A stretch of DNA of 62,918 nt from Prorocentrum cordatum (GCA_963575745.1 CAUYUJ010015713.1:64001-126918); one strand, 5' to 3'; numbered from the stretch's first letter, positions 43,101 through 49,580 are shown. Program-made: numbers and translations. Notes: generated by a model not told the origin, from the letters alone.

Positions 43101-43388
43101 TCAAACGTTGATCGTGCGAAGACCAATGAGTTGATGTGCATGCGTGCCGCTCATAACCTCTGCAATTGGACCAAGCAGCGGGACACCGCAGCTGTGCAAC
43201 GGGAAACCGTTGCTACAGCCGCCGCCCCGCCTACCGTCGCTCCCGAGATCGCCAAAATGATCACAGCACATCTTAAGCGATCTGGTATGAAAACGAAGAC
43301 GAGACATCCACGCGCGCAACCACGGCCTTTGCTTCCAACGCAGAATCTATTCAGCAGCGTGAGGACCTTGGGATGCGCGCCGTTCTGA
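31176..43388 (+). CDS. Copia Gag-Pol polyprotein with a long C-terminal extension (4070 aa)
   Basis: Residues 1-270 are low-complexity with QRETAA motifs. 277-600 is mostly coiled coil. 700-880 is the probable Gag core (VPGFPKITGVADWMNGVRKG onward). Three CCCH fingers start at 938, 1006 and 1028. 1053-1172 is an Arg/Ser region with repeated SPGG. The protease active site is D1344 in LDSGS. Integrase has an HxxxH...CxxC-like region near 1560-1580 and D1619, D1681, E1712. RT spans about 2310-2510, with D2376 in QSDAPSAYTQA and YVDD at 2469-2472. RNase H follows, with TDASYAD (D2684), SSTESE and EDNEA, ending ADMMTKHF. Residues 2890-4070 match nothing I know: a Cys/His cluster (about 2935-2978), basic SPTR repeats (about 2985-3030), then mixed sequence. 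The start is the ATG 80 bp after the LTR. The frame ends in TGA at 43386-43388, overlapping the next frame. Confidence 0.93.
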   Translation: MTARHQSSVLPHDESSPSVARNLDADMSDILGASPNFAARMAISPGTDGLDEAMPPPSAAQSMQRETAAMPALPTQAALQLHAMQAELQQLRALHAHSVSAPPLPIGDQTPLQQRFLHAAPGLTPQFPTLHTTSDVPPAALHQSARRETAAPPQTAQRATAAPSQTVQRDTAAPHMPTPSSPPRERGTGTRRWGHGTPEQTGIEQGQVYERVREFENRTSDHGPSRRAHSKSQAPRRGPEQYIIRDDRGSRSPSVRGVRIRPHSSPAANRHREALPMQDMAELRDHVHTYVEYQTSLVHKAVASDTAVLRSDLQQGLSILDAAVQEDRRIMQQLMQRLDTQRDRETNELVAVKSDFDRLEASVIQIRQHNDERARILREELREVAGTASGAFGAPSTALQGHIATIRGETEAAARELHDYTRSVQQDLYGKLCEAENAFQAQLSSCQVQHVPQLLSRVHTLEQTVAELQVARAHTAQVSPTATVTNPDVTAAVLQTVRAEVAHLQRQLQDSVAERDAESARANARLDQMNAEMARLANENVDLRTLIVNLTTHNKDDVRFLTDTQKHQHAEWEVLSDCVAKLQADNTTLEQTIQDHIADAAKHTPDTGYRRPSPDAAARDAGGSTGAASKPTLPQAGTGADEQRGTAAQPSAPETAADNASFRTHSPINIGTLGSNVAQSPYNAGGSLLPATVKESDRVRVPGFPKITGVADWMNGVRKGFRNASGRPAQAYAFIMVAENPEMTFEDLADSGDFESLDCKLADALLEILPHELRLQMKLLEDVEHKAKRMLKGRQVYQKIIRSFDVTVAEDHLHDFDRIKNLRMHGDDLQRFIVEWDRLLLALNKLPEMYIMESLFRTQVQRHPWMKEDMSKYNKARAGAKDENGEEIKTYNWLHQRVYDVLDLHKLQKNQYSMQKESRDTVAPAKTKTKQSSRNSHCVPFFKGKGCPRPDTCKFLHTAEKKPPPRRHPSSRDPPRNRQSSQHRRDARGSASGAATSRPPAARYFCYDFAKGNMCQRTGCNRHHVHPCVFYQKGNCTNGDTCKFAHYKNGFKTPPRSPSRPRSEQRFPSRSPGGRRWSQRSRSFTRSPGGRAYSRSPGGNRRFSTNTRQPSKSPGGTRWSQKDSRSPSRSSQRQGRSRSPGGTRWSQRDSRSGSRSSRTSQSSQRQRSPARNTNRVYVIREKILAVSPTHGISKAQILKTKPPATTSTPKLKVRWNLAATDIDFFTVRRKMRPYRESPNKGGAVHVPDPIPDWWWIRSQAHLTRAQENAFALIRRLDDDEDIHFDYCYVAIPQEDVLLHTYATAQQATAAPEQQETAASSRQETAASAPPTKDTVAISRSFVLDSGSALHISDKADMTESEKKGIRIGREHILETANGERIVNQHVRVKIPALGIEKDTLVMDNCPSVWSMGRLVEEDDWDIHWNRRIGCVLTPPHGQPKQAVVHNFIPQINIDHMHDAPPPPPTPLYSARRHTKECPRRRVRTSCCGVILPQWKSMSHRDCGRGRFQTFPIDPAEETPTKGPCWCYTLEVLNKPSCSGDPQQGPECALPVVERPSIDPSHYLTHSPKHPDCEICARALIRNKPCKRKHKMRSDLEKNEDDSTYEAFVPKKFGDSLTADHIIIGDDEATGRLKERCALVVLDKHTGTMMAYPALHKDAETTKLSLTKFVAPNDEVKHIYTDNSKELIKACATLGWRHDTSTPHRPQTNGTVERAVQRVVKGTKAVLMASGLGHEWWCEAMQCFCNATNFSLSTTGTASSDPNKAELTPYEIRFGESFNGRTVPFGSKVYWKCLYPELNTDSDGKKFTKTTREGLFMGYHMHAGGRWSGDYLVVDTATYAKYPDSTHCHVHRVKDIVVPAKLEFPVADGVLTHHNPPMHESIADEAKIPLGDCLDPMRNDDPRLSNYPVDWDDPAHAPMQGETPAVAEAELPTAPAATPDYWEVRDATILRHICTPRLQLFIPTDAPEGLPVPLEKFDVIREFETTSTFQGQDKFRDTWDGVSESDHRALGEPWTGTVRFYYAPEYTSDGKIKSMGRDTKIQKTTRPDHCLVEYWKCLSGRQRDRERAFGKLVSEARARRHEATLKTWSRQDNNAKTLRTTRSDGPTWDRVERRITLDTHTGDTIRDEQVKGVTDKTILYAPVPGGPRDITTVLYYLPDNEHRETSASSSSPARAAVAIASPTNIEHDGPSFGVLNPLGLTLKPTFAQFVRQRKVSGFVDAPIMAVLPKDTPDQPHRERHETTSYALVTQSLNKKQIAAEPRAQAALRGEYDRLRAQTTWMEDTVAERADVKAQAIKEGKDIHFAHLLELGTVKHSELPPEQRKYKGRVVCQGNTMKDQTGLAAVFADAASSASHIEASKLVDAVAHMPGYNGGQSDAPSAYTQALLYGDGRIDPVDTWISLPPARRPASWAKYKDPVCRLRLALYGHPLAGVFWERHCKTCLESKGFVPMQGWECIWTHPKLGLVLSVYVDDFKLAGPKDNLEAGWNLIRDSGIKIDPPTKLDQYLGCGQAPYTVSDIEFNKRMETIRPLLPQAQRDTAAYKTAKDVRGVRYNMSGYIDQCIDRYLEVAATIPDNPKMKFRDLPVSETPGIEDSAFTEADFDDKGVLGPESASILMKILYLARCCRFDLLHPVCMLAREITKWNRACDKRLHRLVCYIKHTKTHSLQGFIGDSADKLSIILFTDASYADCVSTSKSTTGIFAAIVGPNTFFPINAVCKKQTVVSHSSTESEIVALDTALRVEGLPLLTFWEHVVRTHKARDKVAAASRKQRKPPTYKKQGETPAPGTYDSPRSTLTTFGEHPLHDHRKVHSDKSPPQVQLIIAEDNEAVIKIVKKGRTAALRHLHRTHRINLDWIVEVCQHEQIHLSHVGTKEQVADMMTKHFDSKKSNVWETLLELALIRPSPSLNKGMRQHIMTEDEGTTPNGLPHSADPPKPPGCSGFCEVALTSKDPWGDVGSACGKRCVGCPNHEGLHSCGHHHSITAGSNASRSARTKSPRQRRKSPQKSPTRAKKDPGPTRAKSPTRTRRKVDTGHHFSTSFSPDPSSSSPLRTLVIRDVMHNRSVSSQAEETPAAPPGPGAVGGSNTQLQDRSRSPPSSMQRGTASSSGGNPSAPRGGQPPLEGGDDQDVDMVDITVGTLRFDRPFPMIQRPACTLPLDGPIIRPTVGAAFDTQLPWAGPNKFPIAFTQAPEGSGVCFLECSRKDLRNAVEMDVEISMQNLLQETTLPWVSFFAVLHSYVAKACLDQDMNDQLESIVQHFNWLRTEALGRAAGDRSIAAGDRSEPPLMPSLECLSHAATSLWKGLQGAWPTVGSTAIGGWVSSSLDDTYNMYKKEHRPLGLDSLDTPNHGHNFGVQRPSSGLTHGKALPHKSDCAGSVGSFVENSYNSFIDIPARDLNSDMRTASPKHHVQYIGGGSCRLDPPCGSGGHLSRPIAIASLTDTGSHRYAAGNRSGDDPWREDLEANESPVRTSGWAPGHQRRNIFGCPSHNQQIFPLLASDPLLVCADSTSRGDSTNDFIDFDHAKHHTWTNASVLKCFADENGWMQIATEDLGLSINHALGPTGTATPFFYIFTDSGPMMGKASKNYHTPEEAINMLCSYDCIRQVGQPFSTLLVPTPVHQEYMGGATLATLASAARDCILDWFYSYIPGFWDDHVVQPGTDLPQRPEGSSDEDYKDLSLVPELQRLDQRASERKRIIITNAEKGTTIDGIDSSLWSLHRDILDRIATLREMRAQNMDTAQRKRYFDMDEALWDTWADLDAHYKQLWYERGATATFWWNNNDITFPAYNQKSVDAQRVDLGWERRDHRAYQRKWEAQEGCLLEMMPHITIGLDRFCDVANWYKHPHVIGPGTAKDWGLPHHFDTISKDMCILMQTRGISVINNSAWTQAMDRTKDDGWHCQKTGANWARFAAQWVTFATLKNLYGVMNSKPSQFYAFKQPAVKPLNEPQSHSLSHMLLIAWHHRQVHIQSLYDHVSASNVDRAKTNELMCMRAAHNLCNWTKQRDTAAVQRETVATAAAPPTVAPEIAKMITAHLKRSGMKTKTRHPRAQPRPLLPTQNLFSSVRTLGCAPF

Positions 43389-46300
43389 ACCAAGAAGGTG
43401 ACATTACCTTCTTGCCAGTCACAGAGGACACGACGGCTGACCCGACATATGCATTAGTGATGACTCAGGACGATTATGTCATGGCCGATCATGTTTCTCA
43501 GATGTCCAAATTATACCGAGGCCTTCTCCAGGACACTCGTAATAAATCGCTTGGACCAGACCGTAACTCTTGGATCACTGGCTACATGGAATGCACATCC
43601 GAGACCTCCTGGCGCGAGAGACACGCACGACTGTGTGCCGCCATTTACGCCGGCCTTTACCTGCTCGACCCTGACCTTATGAAGAACGGTAAAGGCGATG
43701 CCCGGCACCTCCGATTGGCGGAAGAAATGGCTCTCAACCCGGAGGCCCAGCAGTGGATGGACAACCACCCGATGACGACCGCTGAGTCCGAGGACGATGA
43801 CACGGTCTTGCAACGGGAAACCGTAGCCGAAGAGACATCGTCCAAGTACGAAGTTTTGACACCACAGCGGGCATGCTACTTCTCCGGGGTCAAGAAGCGT
43901 ACAGATGACATGGACAGATGGAAGACCCCACGAGAGTTAGCATTGATTGATCCCGATCATCCAAATGCCATTGTCATTTTTGATGTCGATCCACTGCTTC
44001 GCAGAACAATCCCGGACAATGTCCCCGAGAACGACCCGCGGCGCCTGACCAATGAACAGGACATTCACGTGCTCAAATACGCCGACGATCTCGTCGGCAG
44101 CCGCTGGTTCGAGGGAGCATATGAGTGGATCGCCTTGCCCCCATGGCGAGATTGCCCATACGGCCCACCTCTTCCTGATGGATGCGACTTCGGACGCTGG
44201 GAGTTTAGCAAGTTTCTCATGACGATACTCCGTCACACAAGTGGAGTGACCAACGCATATCACGATCGGCGTCTGAACATCGATTTTTCCAAGACATCCA
44301 CCTTTCGAGAGTGTGCGATGAATTGCTGGCAGCGCAGCCAGCAAGAATACTACCACAGAAAGAAGGAGAAATGGGAATACCGCAAGACACCCACGAACGA
44401 GGCCGTCCTAGCATGTTGGGAAACTGAGCGTGACAATGGTGACTACATCGACTTGGCCGATTACTATTGTTACATGGCCATTCGTATGCTGCAATACCAT
44501 GCAGATGGAAAGTCGCGCACAGAAGTGTTTGCACCCGTCGGCTCTGACCTCAATCCACTTACGTTTCCGTTCGGCCGCATCTTGGCCATACGAAGCACAG
44601 GTGGTCAGTCCGAGGTGCACCCATATTCCACAGCCCACAACATGGGTTGGGAGGAGTTGTCTGTTCATGACACTCCATATCTCTGGCACGCAACCGAGCT
44701 GTCTTCAGTGCGGAGCATTACCGAAGGCTCACCAAGGTCTAACCCAGGCATAATCAAAGGATTCGACAAGCGAGACCACAAGCATGGGGCAACCCGTGCC
44801 GAGGTCTTTGCCTCCGCTCATCTTTTCTCTCACTCTTGCGGCCAGAACCCCTACACCACCATACCGCCATACGTCTTTCATTCCGCTAAGAAACAGTGTG
44901 AATTTCAGATTGACCATCAGAAATGCGCTACGGCTGGCATCACTTGGTGGAAGGGTAAACAGGGCGCGATAATGGCAGAACGCGACATCCCAGTACATTG
45001 TCTTATTCGTTGCAGGAACATCGCTACCGGCAAAATAATCTGGGGGCGCCCAGACGACGACCTGGCCAGACCTCCTCGTGATTCTGAGCCACGGTCCAAG
45101 TATGAGCGCTCCACAGTTTCGTGGCCATGGCAAGTGTATGGCCATGGCAATAACCCGTGGGGCGATGCGCAGCGGGTAACCGCAGCTGCACCTCCAACCC
45201 CACCTAAGCCGTCTGCTCCGACTGTGCACAAGCCCAGACCCCTGGCTCGAGGCAACGATGTGCCAAAGAAGCCTCCACCGCCTCCGCCTCCGCCTCCGAC
45301 TCCACTCCAGCCAGGCCAGCCTGGGCAACGTGCTCCCAAGACACCCCAGAGGAAGGCCCCGCCACCAGAAGGCGTCGGCAGACCTCCTCCAGGAGAGTTA
45401 CCGCCGCCGATCGCTCCCAACGTGTATCCTGGCCAGGTCGTGGGCGACAACAGGGTTCCACCACCGCCACCACGGCATGCGCCGCCACCAGTGGGAGCTG
45501 TACCTGGACAAGGTATTGCCAAGGCTTCGCCGCCTGTTCCGCCGCTCCCCCCAGGACCTCCACCGGCACACACTCCCATCGCTTCGGCCCCCCCGCACGT
45601 GCAGCGAGAGATCGCAGCAGAGCAGCGGGAGACCGCCGCGCCGAGAGATACAGCCGTGGAAGAAGTCTCCGAGGGAGTTGAGGGCCTCACGTTAGACCCA
45701 CACAACGCGGCCGCGGCTGCTGCCCAGAAGGCCACCGAGAGGGAAGCCGCCCTTGCTAAGTCCGAGGCCGCGCTGCTGAGGACACAGAGTAGACTCGCTG
45801 ATGCAATCAATGCCTTAACAGCGGCTAGAAAGGCCGTCGGGTTGGTTAACATCCGCCCTGTGGCACCTCCGATCCGAGCACATCGTGACGAGTCTGGCGA
45901 CACATCCGCCCCTGACGTCTCTATACCAACTGTTATGCAGCGGGAAACCGCAGCTTCGCAGTTGACAACAGACCAGGAGCGCGAGCGTAATCGTCAGATT
46001 CACGAGCGTCACGACCAATGATTTCTACAGGCTGCCACTGAGGGCCGCGTTAGCCACATCACGTCAGCCTGGCCGCCCATGGGTCCCCACGAGACCTATC
46101 GGATTGGAGACTACGTTCAAACAAGACAAGCTTGCTACTTTTACTCTCACCCGCCATCGAAACACTCAGATGGTTCCTGGGTTGGCGAGCGCGTTAGCCC
46201 TCATGAAGGCGAACCAATGGGATCCCTATTCGGACCCATTCGCGAGGTAGGCCAGTTCATGGGATACGTGACCGTGAAAATCGGAGATCACTGGATGAAC

Positions 46301-48696
46301 GTTTGGGATGGCACGAAGGGCATGCTGGCGGGCAACACGCTTGCCCGCGTTGTACCTTGCCCAGACTTTGACGCCAACTCACTCCCAGATGACCTTCGCT
46401 TCGGTCCCCCAGTTAACTTTCCACCCCGTCATGCGATCATGACGCCGACCAGTGACGTCAGGGCTGTGGGAGATCTTCGTGCTCCACTGCGCCAGAGGCA
46501 TACAGACGCCTCTAGTGCAGCGGGACACCGCAGCGCCCCCAGTCAACAGCCCCCAGAGGTTGAGGAGGTCGCCGACATAGATGCTCGTGAAGCTGAGCCA
46601 GGTGAATTGCTTAAATTGATCAGGAGCCCTCAGTCTTTGGACGTGCCCACTGACGATGTACCTCCGGCCCAGTCATCGCCGACAGTCGTACCAGAACCGA
46701 CACCAATGGCAGTTGACCCTCCGTCGCCGACTATCACTCCACACTCGCCCGACTATCCTCCGCCGGCAGCGGAGGATCACCCTCTGGCGGCAGACGATCA
46801 CAGTTCACCTACAGAGATGCCGGTCCCCACACAGGACCAGAGCTCGCCGACCGAAATCCCTGTACCAACGGATTTTCCAGAGGAAAGTTATGATGACGGC
46901 GCAGCGGGAAATCGCAGCAATGGTGACACTGTGCCACATGTTCCAGAACATGCTGATGATGACTTCCTCAAGAAGGATGACTGGTCCCCAGAGCTGAATG
47001 ATATCCGCAATGAAATCGAAACAATGGAGGATAACGCGGAGAAAACTCTCACATATGGACCAGATCAGTCCGACCTACCAGACTATTTCAAAGCAGTCAA
47101 GAAAGTCCACATTGTTCGTAGATCTGGGCATCACGGTGTCGTTAACACCAAAGTGAAGCAGACCATGGAGTACACCGTTGTCTTGAACATGGACGATATC
47201 GCAAATACAACAATGACCTTCGAGTTCAACTGCGATGCACCATGGTGTCACCGTTTCCCAGACCAATGTGGACACAGAGCTTTCACAAAGTACCTTTTCC
47301 AGTGCATTGGTACTTTCCGATACAGAACCCTGGCATACGGCAGACGTTCATGGTGCGCCATGGCATACTTGAACCTCTACCAGCAGGCTGGCGACAAATT
47401 TGCACTCATCGACATTGAGAACGCCGAGGTTGTGCAGAATCATCCTGGCCTTGCTGCACTCCGCATGGGCACAGAGACCTATGTGGAGGATGAGTTCGTG
47501 AATGAGGCGCCCCACGACGGAAAGATTTCCACATTGGCTACGAAGCAAGGGGAAACCCTAGCATCGCAAGACAATGTGGAGGCCACCAAAACCGTTATTG
47601 AATCTGTCGTTGGTTCACAGTTATCACAACGCACACTCGCCACTCAAGTTCTCCAAGATGCATACCAGGCTGTCGCCGCTTCCGCCTCCGCCGAGTCTCA
47701 GGGTGCAGCGGGAAACCGCAGCGACCTTGACAAGATCTTCGACGAAGACGACGAGAAGATCTTTGCCCCACTTGAACCTGATCACCTCGATCGGGCCCGC
47801 CAAATCGTCTCTGCGCCAGGTGGGAGCGTATCTCAGGAGAATTTCGCGACCCTACTCGCAGGGGTCGTTCAGTTCGACGAGAGCACAGGACTGGCACCTC
47901 CAGAGCTACAGACTCGCATCCCGTCTTGCGCAATTTGCAACGCTCGGATGCCAGCTGATTTGGACACGCCTGGGGCCACTCTGAAATGTGCCTTTTGCAT
48001 GAGGTACGAGAACTCCAAATGGCCGGACGAAGTTGCGGCCTGGCGAGAACAGTTCGTTGCGTTTGCCGCCACTCAGCCGGATGTCGTCGCCCAGCGCATC
48101 ACAGCTGCCCCCATTGATACGCGTGGCTCGAAGAAGCCACAGACAGACGCTAAAGACGAGCTTCAAAACATGGGGAAGAAAGCTGACAAACGGCATCAGA
48201 AGTGGCTAGCTTGGAATTCTCCATCTCGGGAGGAGTGCGACAAGCTACGTGCAGACGCCGACGCGGACGGCATCCCGCCTGAGAATCCAAATTATCCTCC
48301 CATGTATCATCCATACATGTCTCTAGCACAGCGCTTTGCGGAGGATGATGAGTTTCGTGAGCAGATGACAACAGTTCGGACTCAGGCTGGTAGGGTTGCA
48401 TGGACGTTAGAAGTTGCCACTGAGGCCGATCGCCTCTGGCAGGCCTCCAAAAAGAGGAAAGAGGTCGGAGCGCCGAACCTTGGAGCCGAAACACTTCGTG
48501 AACGTTTTCAGCGCAACCACCTTACCGTTCACGTCCCGGGCGAGTCTCTCCGCGGTGCCATCACCGCCGCAGAAATTCGTGCACACCCACAGTCTTTGAC
48601 TGGGTCCCGGGACGAGATCCGATCCGGTGTTAAGCGAGAGCGCGAAGAATACTACTCTCAGCTTCAGGAGACCGCCAGTGCAGCGGGAAACCGCAG
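31365..48696 (+). repeat. Family of at least 29 dispersed 16-nt tetraloop hairpins, consensus CAGCGG-GNNA-CCGCAG
   Basis: Starts: 31365, 31611, 31644, 31677, 33102, 33927, 35088, 35112, 35136, 36930, 37656, 38778, 39510, 40470, 40981, 41002, 41512, 43176, 43197, 43811, 45170, 45602, 45623, 45938, 46518, 46902, 47546, 47706, 48681. The stem is GCGG/CCGC closed by an outer C-G, with an A-A mismatch. The loop always begins G and ends A: GAAA in 15, and GNRA in 22 of 29. Variant stems stay paired: GCAG/CTGC (35088, 35112, 35136), GGGG/CCCC (36930, 39510), ACGG/CCGT within CAACGG/CCGTTG (43197), GCGA/TCGC (45602), AGGG/CCCT (47546). In 22 copies the reading phase gives QRETAA-like peptide; in 7 (40981, 41002, 41512, 46518, 46902, 47706, 48681) it gives AAGNRS-like peptide. 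None is in the LTRs or UTRs, and I saw none elsewhere in the window. Copies at 33927, 37656 and 40470 are degenerate. Confidence 0.9.
43277..46021 (+). CDS. Second frame of the giant Copia element, part 1 (882 aa from ATG 43373)
   Basis: The frame is open from 43277 (after TAA 43274-43276), overlapping the end of the first ORF by 112 nt. The first in-frame ATG is 43373, but the upstream codons (TSTRATTAFASNAESIQQRE) look translated, so entry by -1 frameshifting from Gag-Pol is plausible. Residues 1-430 (from ATG) match nothing I know. Residues about 434-560 resemble Tpt1/KptA RNA 2'-phosphotransferase: LWHATELSSVRSI, ATRAEVFASAHLF, CEFQIDHQKCATAGITWWKG, KQGAIMAERDIPVHCLI. 605-745 is Pro-rich. 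775-825 is an Ala/Glu coiled coil. It carries five hairpin motifs. It ends at TGA 46019-46021, after which the same phase stays open. Confidence 0.75.
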   Translation, partial: AIWYENEDETSTRATTAFASNAESIQQREDLGMRAVLNQEGDITFLPVTEDTTADPTYALVMTQDDYVMADHVSQMSKLYRGLLQDTRNKSLGPDRNSWITGYMECTSETSWRERHARLCAAIYAGLYLLDPDLMKNGKGDARHLRLAEEMALNPEAQQWMDNHPMTTAESEDDDTVLQRETVAEETSSKYEVLTPQRACYFSGVKKRTDDMDRWKTPRELALIDPDHPNAIVIFDVDPLLRRTIPDNVPENDPRRLTNEQDIHVLKYADDLVGSRWFEGAYEWIALPPWRDCPYGPPLPDGCDFGRWEFSKFLMTILRHTSGVTNAYHDRRLNIDFSKTSTFRECAMNCWQRSQQEYYHRKKEKWEYRKTPTNEAVLACWETERDNGDYIDLADYYCYMAIRMLQYHADGKSRTEVFAPVGSDLNPLTFPFGRILAIRSTGGQSEVHPYSTAHNMGWEELSVHDTPYLWHATELSSVRSITEGSPRSNPGIIKGFDKRDHKHGATRAEVFASAHLFSHSCGQNPYTTIPPYVFHSAKKQCEFQIDHQKCATAGITWWKGKQGAIMAERDIPVHCLIRCRNIATGKIIWGRPDDDLARPPRDSEPRSKYERSTVSWPWQVYGHGNNPWGDAQRVTAAAPPTPPKPSAPTVHKPRPLARGNDVPKKPPPPPPPPPTPLQPGQPGQRAPKTPQRKAPPPEGVGRPPPGELPPPIAPNVYPGQVVGDNRVPPPPPRHAPPPVGAVPGQGIAKASPPVPPLPPGPPPAHTPIASAPPHVQREIAAEQRETAAPRDTAVEEVSEGVEGLTLDPHNAAAAAAQKATEREAALAKSEAALLRTQSRLADAINALTAARKAVGLVNIRPVAPPIRAHRDESGDTSAPDVSIPTVMQRETAASQLTTDQERERNRQIHERHDQ

Positions 48697-49117
48697 CGGC
48701 AACGCTCCAGGAAGCAGTAGTGGGGGTGACTTTAGGGGGAGCGGGACCGATCCAACCCCCCAGCCACCACCACACACATCCGAGTATCGTACTTCTTCCG
48801 GCGCGTTCGACAGCCATGGCCATACCGCCTCCGCTGCCAGATATGCGCCTGCGCGTCCCGATGATGGACCACCTCTGGCAAAGCGCCCCGCCATTTCGAA
48901 TGTGACCCACGGGTACAGTGCTGAATACGGTGCCCACTATTATGACAGGCAAATTGCACCGTATGACCGCCAGTGGTACGACCACTGGGGCGAGTTCATC
49001 TGGATCAAAGCGTGGGATCCGTTCGCCAATAATGGATGGGGCGCGACTGCATGGAATAAGAAGTACATATCGGGGAAATATACGGGCAGATCATGGCGCT
49101 GGGACCCTCCACGCTGA
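46022..49117 (+). CDS. Second frame of the giant Copia element, part 2 (1012 aa from ATG 46079)
   Basis: It is in phase with the preceding ORF across TGA 46019-46021 (FLQAATEGRVSHITSAW leads into MGPHETYR), so the two are probably one protein interrupted by a stop, read through or mutated. Residues 1-105 include a globular-looking YVTVKIGDHWMNVWDGTKGM. 130-300 is acidic and Pro/Thr-rich. 330-480 is mixed and Cys-containing (CDAPWCHRFPDQCGH). A CxxC...CxxC pair (CAICNARMPADLDT...CAFC, about residues 619-641) suggests a zinc-binding fold. The C-terminus is Tyr/Trp-rich (YDRQWYDHWGEF, WGATAWNKKY). It has five hairpin motifs, four of them in the AAGNRS phase. No family recognised. It may be capsid-associated or envelope-like by position, but nothing shows this. 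Confidence 0.7.
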   Translation, partial: FLQAATEGRVSHITSAWPPMGPHETYRIGDYVQTRQACYFYSHPPSKHSDGSWVGERVSPHEGEPMGSLFGPIREVGQFMGYVTVKIGDHWMNVWDGTKGMLAGNTLARVVPCPDFDANSLPDDLRFGPPVNFPPRHAIMTPTSDVRAVGDLRAPLRQRHTDASSAAGHRSAPSQQPPEVEEVADIDAREAEPGELLKLIRSPQSLDVPTDDVPPAQSSPTVVPEPTPMAVDPPSPTITPHSPDYPPPAAEDHPLAADDHSSPTEMPVPTQDQSSPTEIPVPTDFPEESYDDGAAGNRSNGDTVPHVPEHADDDFLKKDDWSPELNDIRNEIETMEDNAEKTLTYGPDQSDLPDYFKAVKKVHIVRRSGHHGVVNTKVKQTMEYTVVLNMDDIANTTMTFEFNCDAPWCHRFPDQCGHRAFTKYLFQCIGTFRYRTLAYGRRSWCAMAYLNLYQQAGDKFALIDIENAEVVQNHPGLAALRMGTETYVEDEFVNEAPHDGKISTLATKQGETLASQDNVEATKTVIESVVGSQLSQRTLATQVLQDAYQAVAASASAESQGAAGNRSDLDKIFDEDDEKIFAPLEPDHLDRARQIVSAPGGSVSQENFATLLAGVVQFDESTGLAPPELQTRIPSCAICNARMPADLDTPGATLKCAFCMRYENSKWPDEVAAWREQFVAFAATQPDVVAQRITAAPIDTRGSKKPQTDAKDELQNMGKKADKRHQKWLAWNSPSREECDKLRADADADGIPPENPNYPPMYHPYMSLAQRFAEDDEFREQMTTVRTQAGRVAWTLEVATEADRLWQASKKRKEVGAPNLGAETLRERFQRNHLTVHVPGESLRGAITAAEIRAHPQSLTGSRDEIRSGVKREREEYYSQLQETASAAGNRSGNAPGSSSGGDFRGSGTDPTPQPPPHTSEYRTSSGAFDSHGHTASAARYAPARPDDGPPLAKRPAISNVTHGYSAEYGAHYYDRQIAPYDRQWYDHWGEFIWIKAWDPFANNGWGATAWNKKYISGKYTGRSWRWDPPR

Positions 49118-49580
49118 CGCACCAGGAAACTGGTTGCCATGCCGCCCATAAGATTTTGATTGGCTTCCAACTTTATCGTATTGTTGATGTGCCTATTGAT
49201 GCATTATATCATTTTCTTCGATGACATGTAGTATTCGAGGACGCTCGCACTTACCTTTTGATCAGTATATCACTTCAAGGATTCTTCCTCTTCATGGACT
49301 CAACAACTGTGAGAAAGTTTATGGTGACAGCTATCCTCATGATGGGATAATACTACTCATATAGATTCAAAAAAAAAAAAAAAAAATCGCATAATGCACA
49401 ATTGCATAAATATCCTTTAGATTTGAACTGTGGCAAGACGTACATATTGCATCTGGTACAGATTGGATATGGAACTTGCATAAAAAGATTTTCACCACCC
49501 TCGTACCGTGAATGATTTGATTACTTTGATTTGGTATTGGACTGAAGACTTCATATTCATGATTATCATGTGTTGCTTCG

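Noticed and set aside
49369-49386. A-run as the poly(A) tail of a processed insertion
   Set aside because: It is internal to the LTR element, 500 bp before the 3' LTR, with no target duplication of its own.
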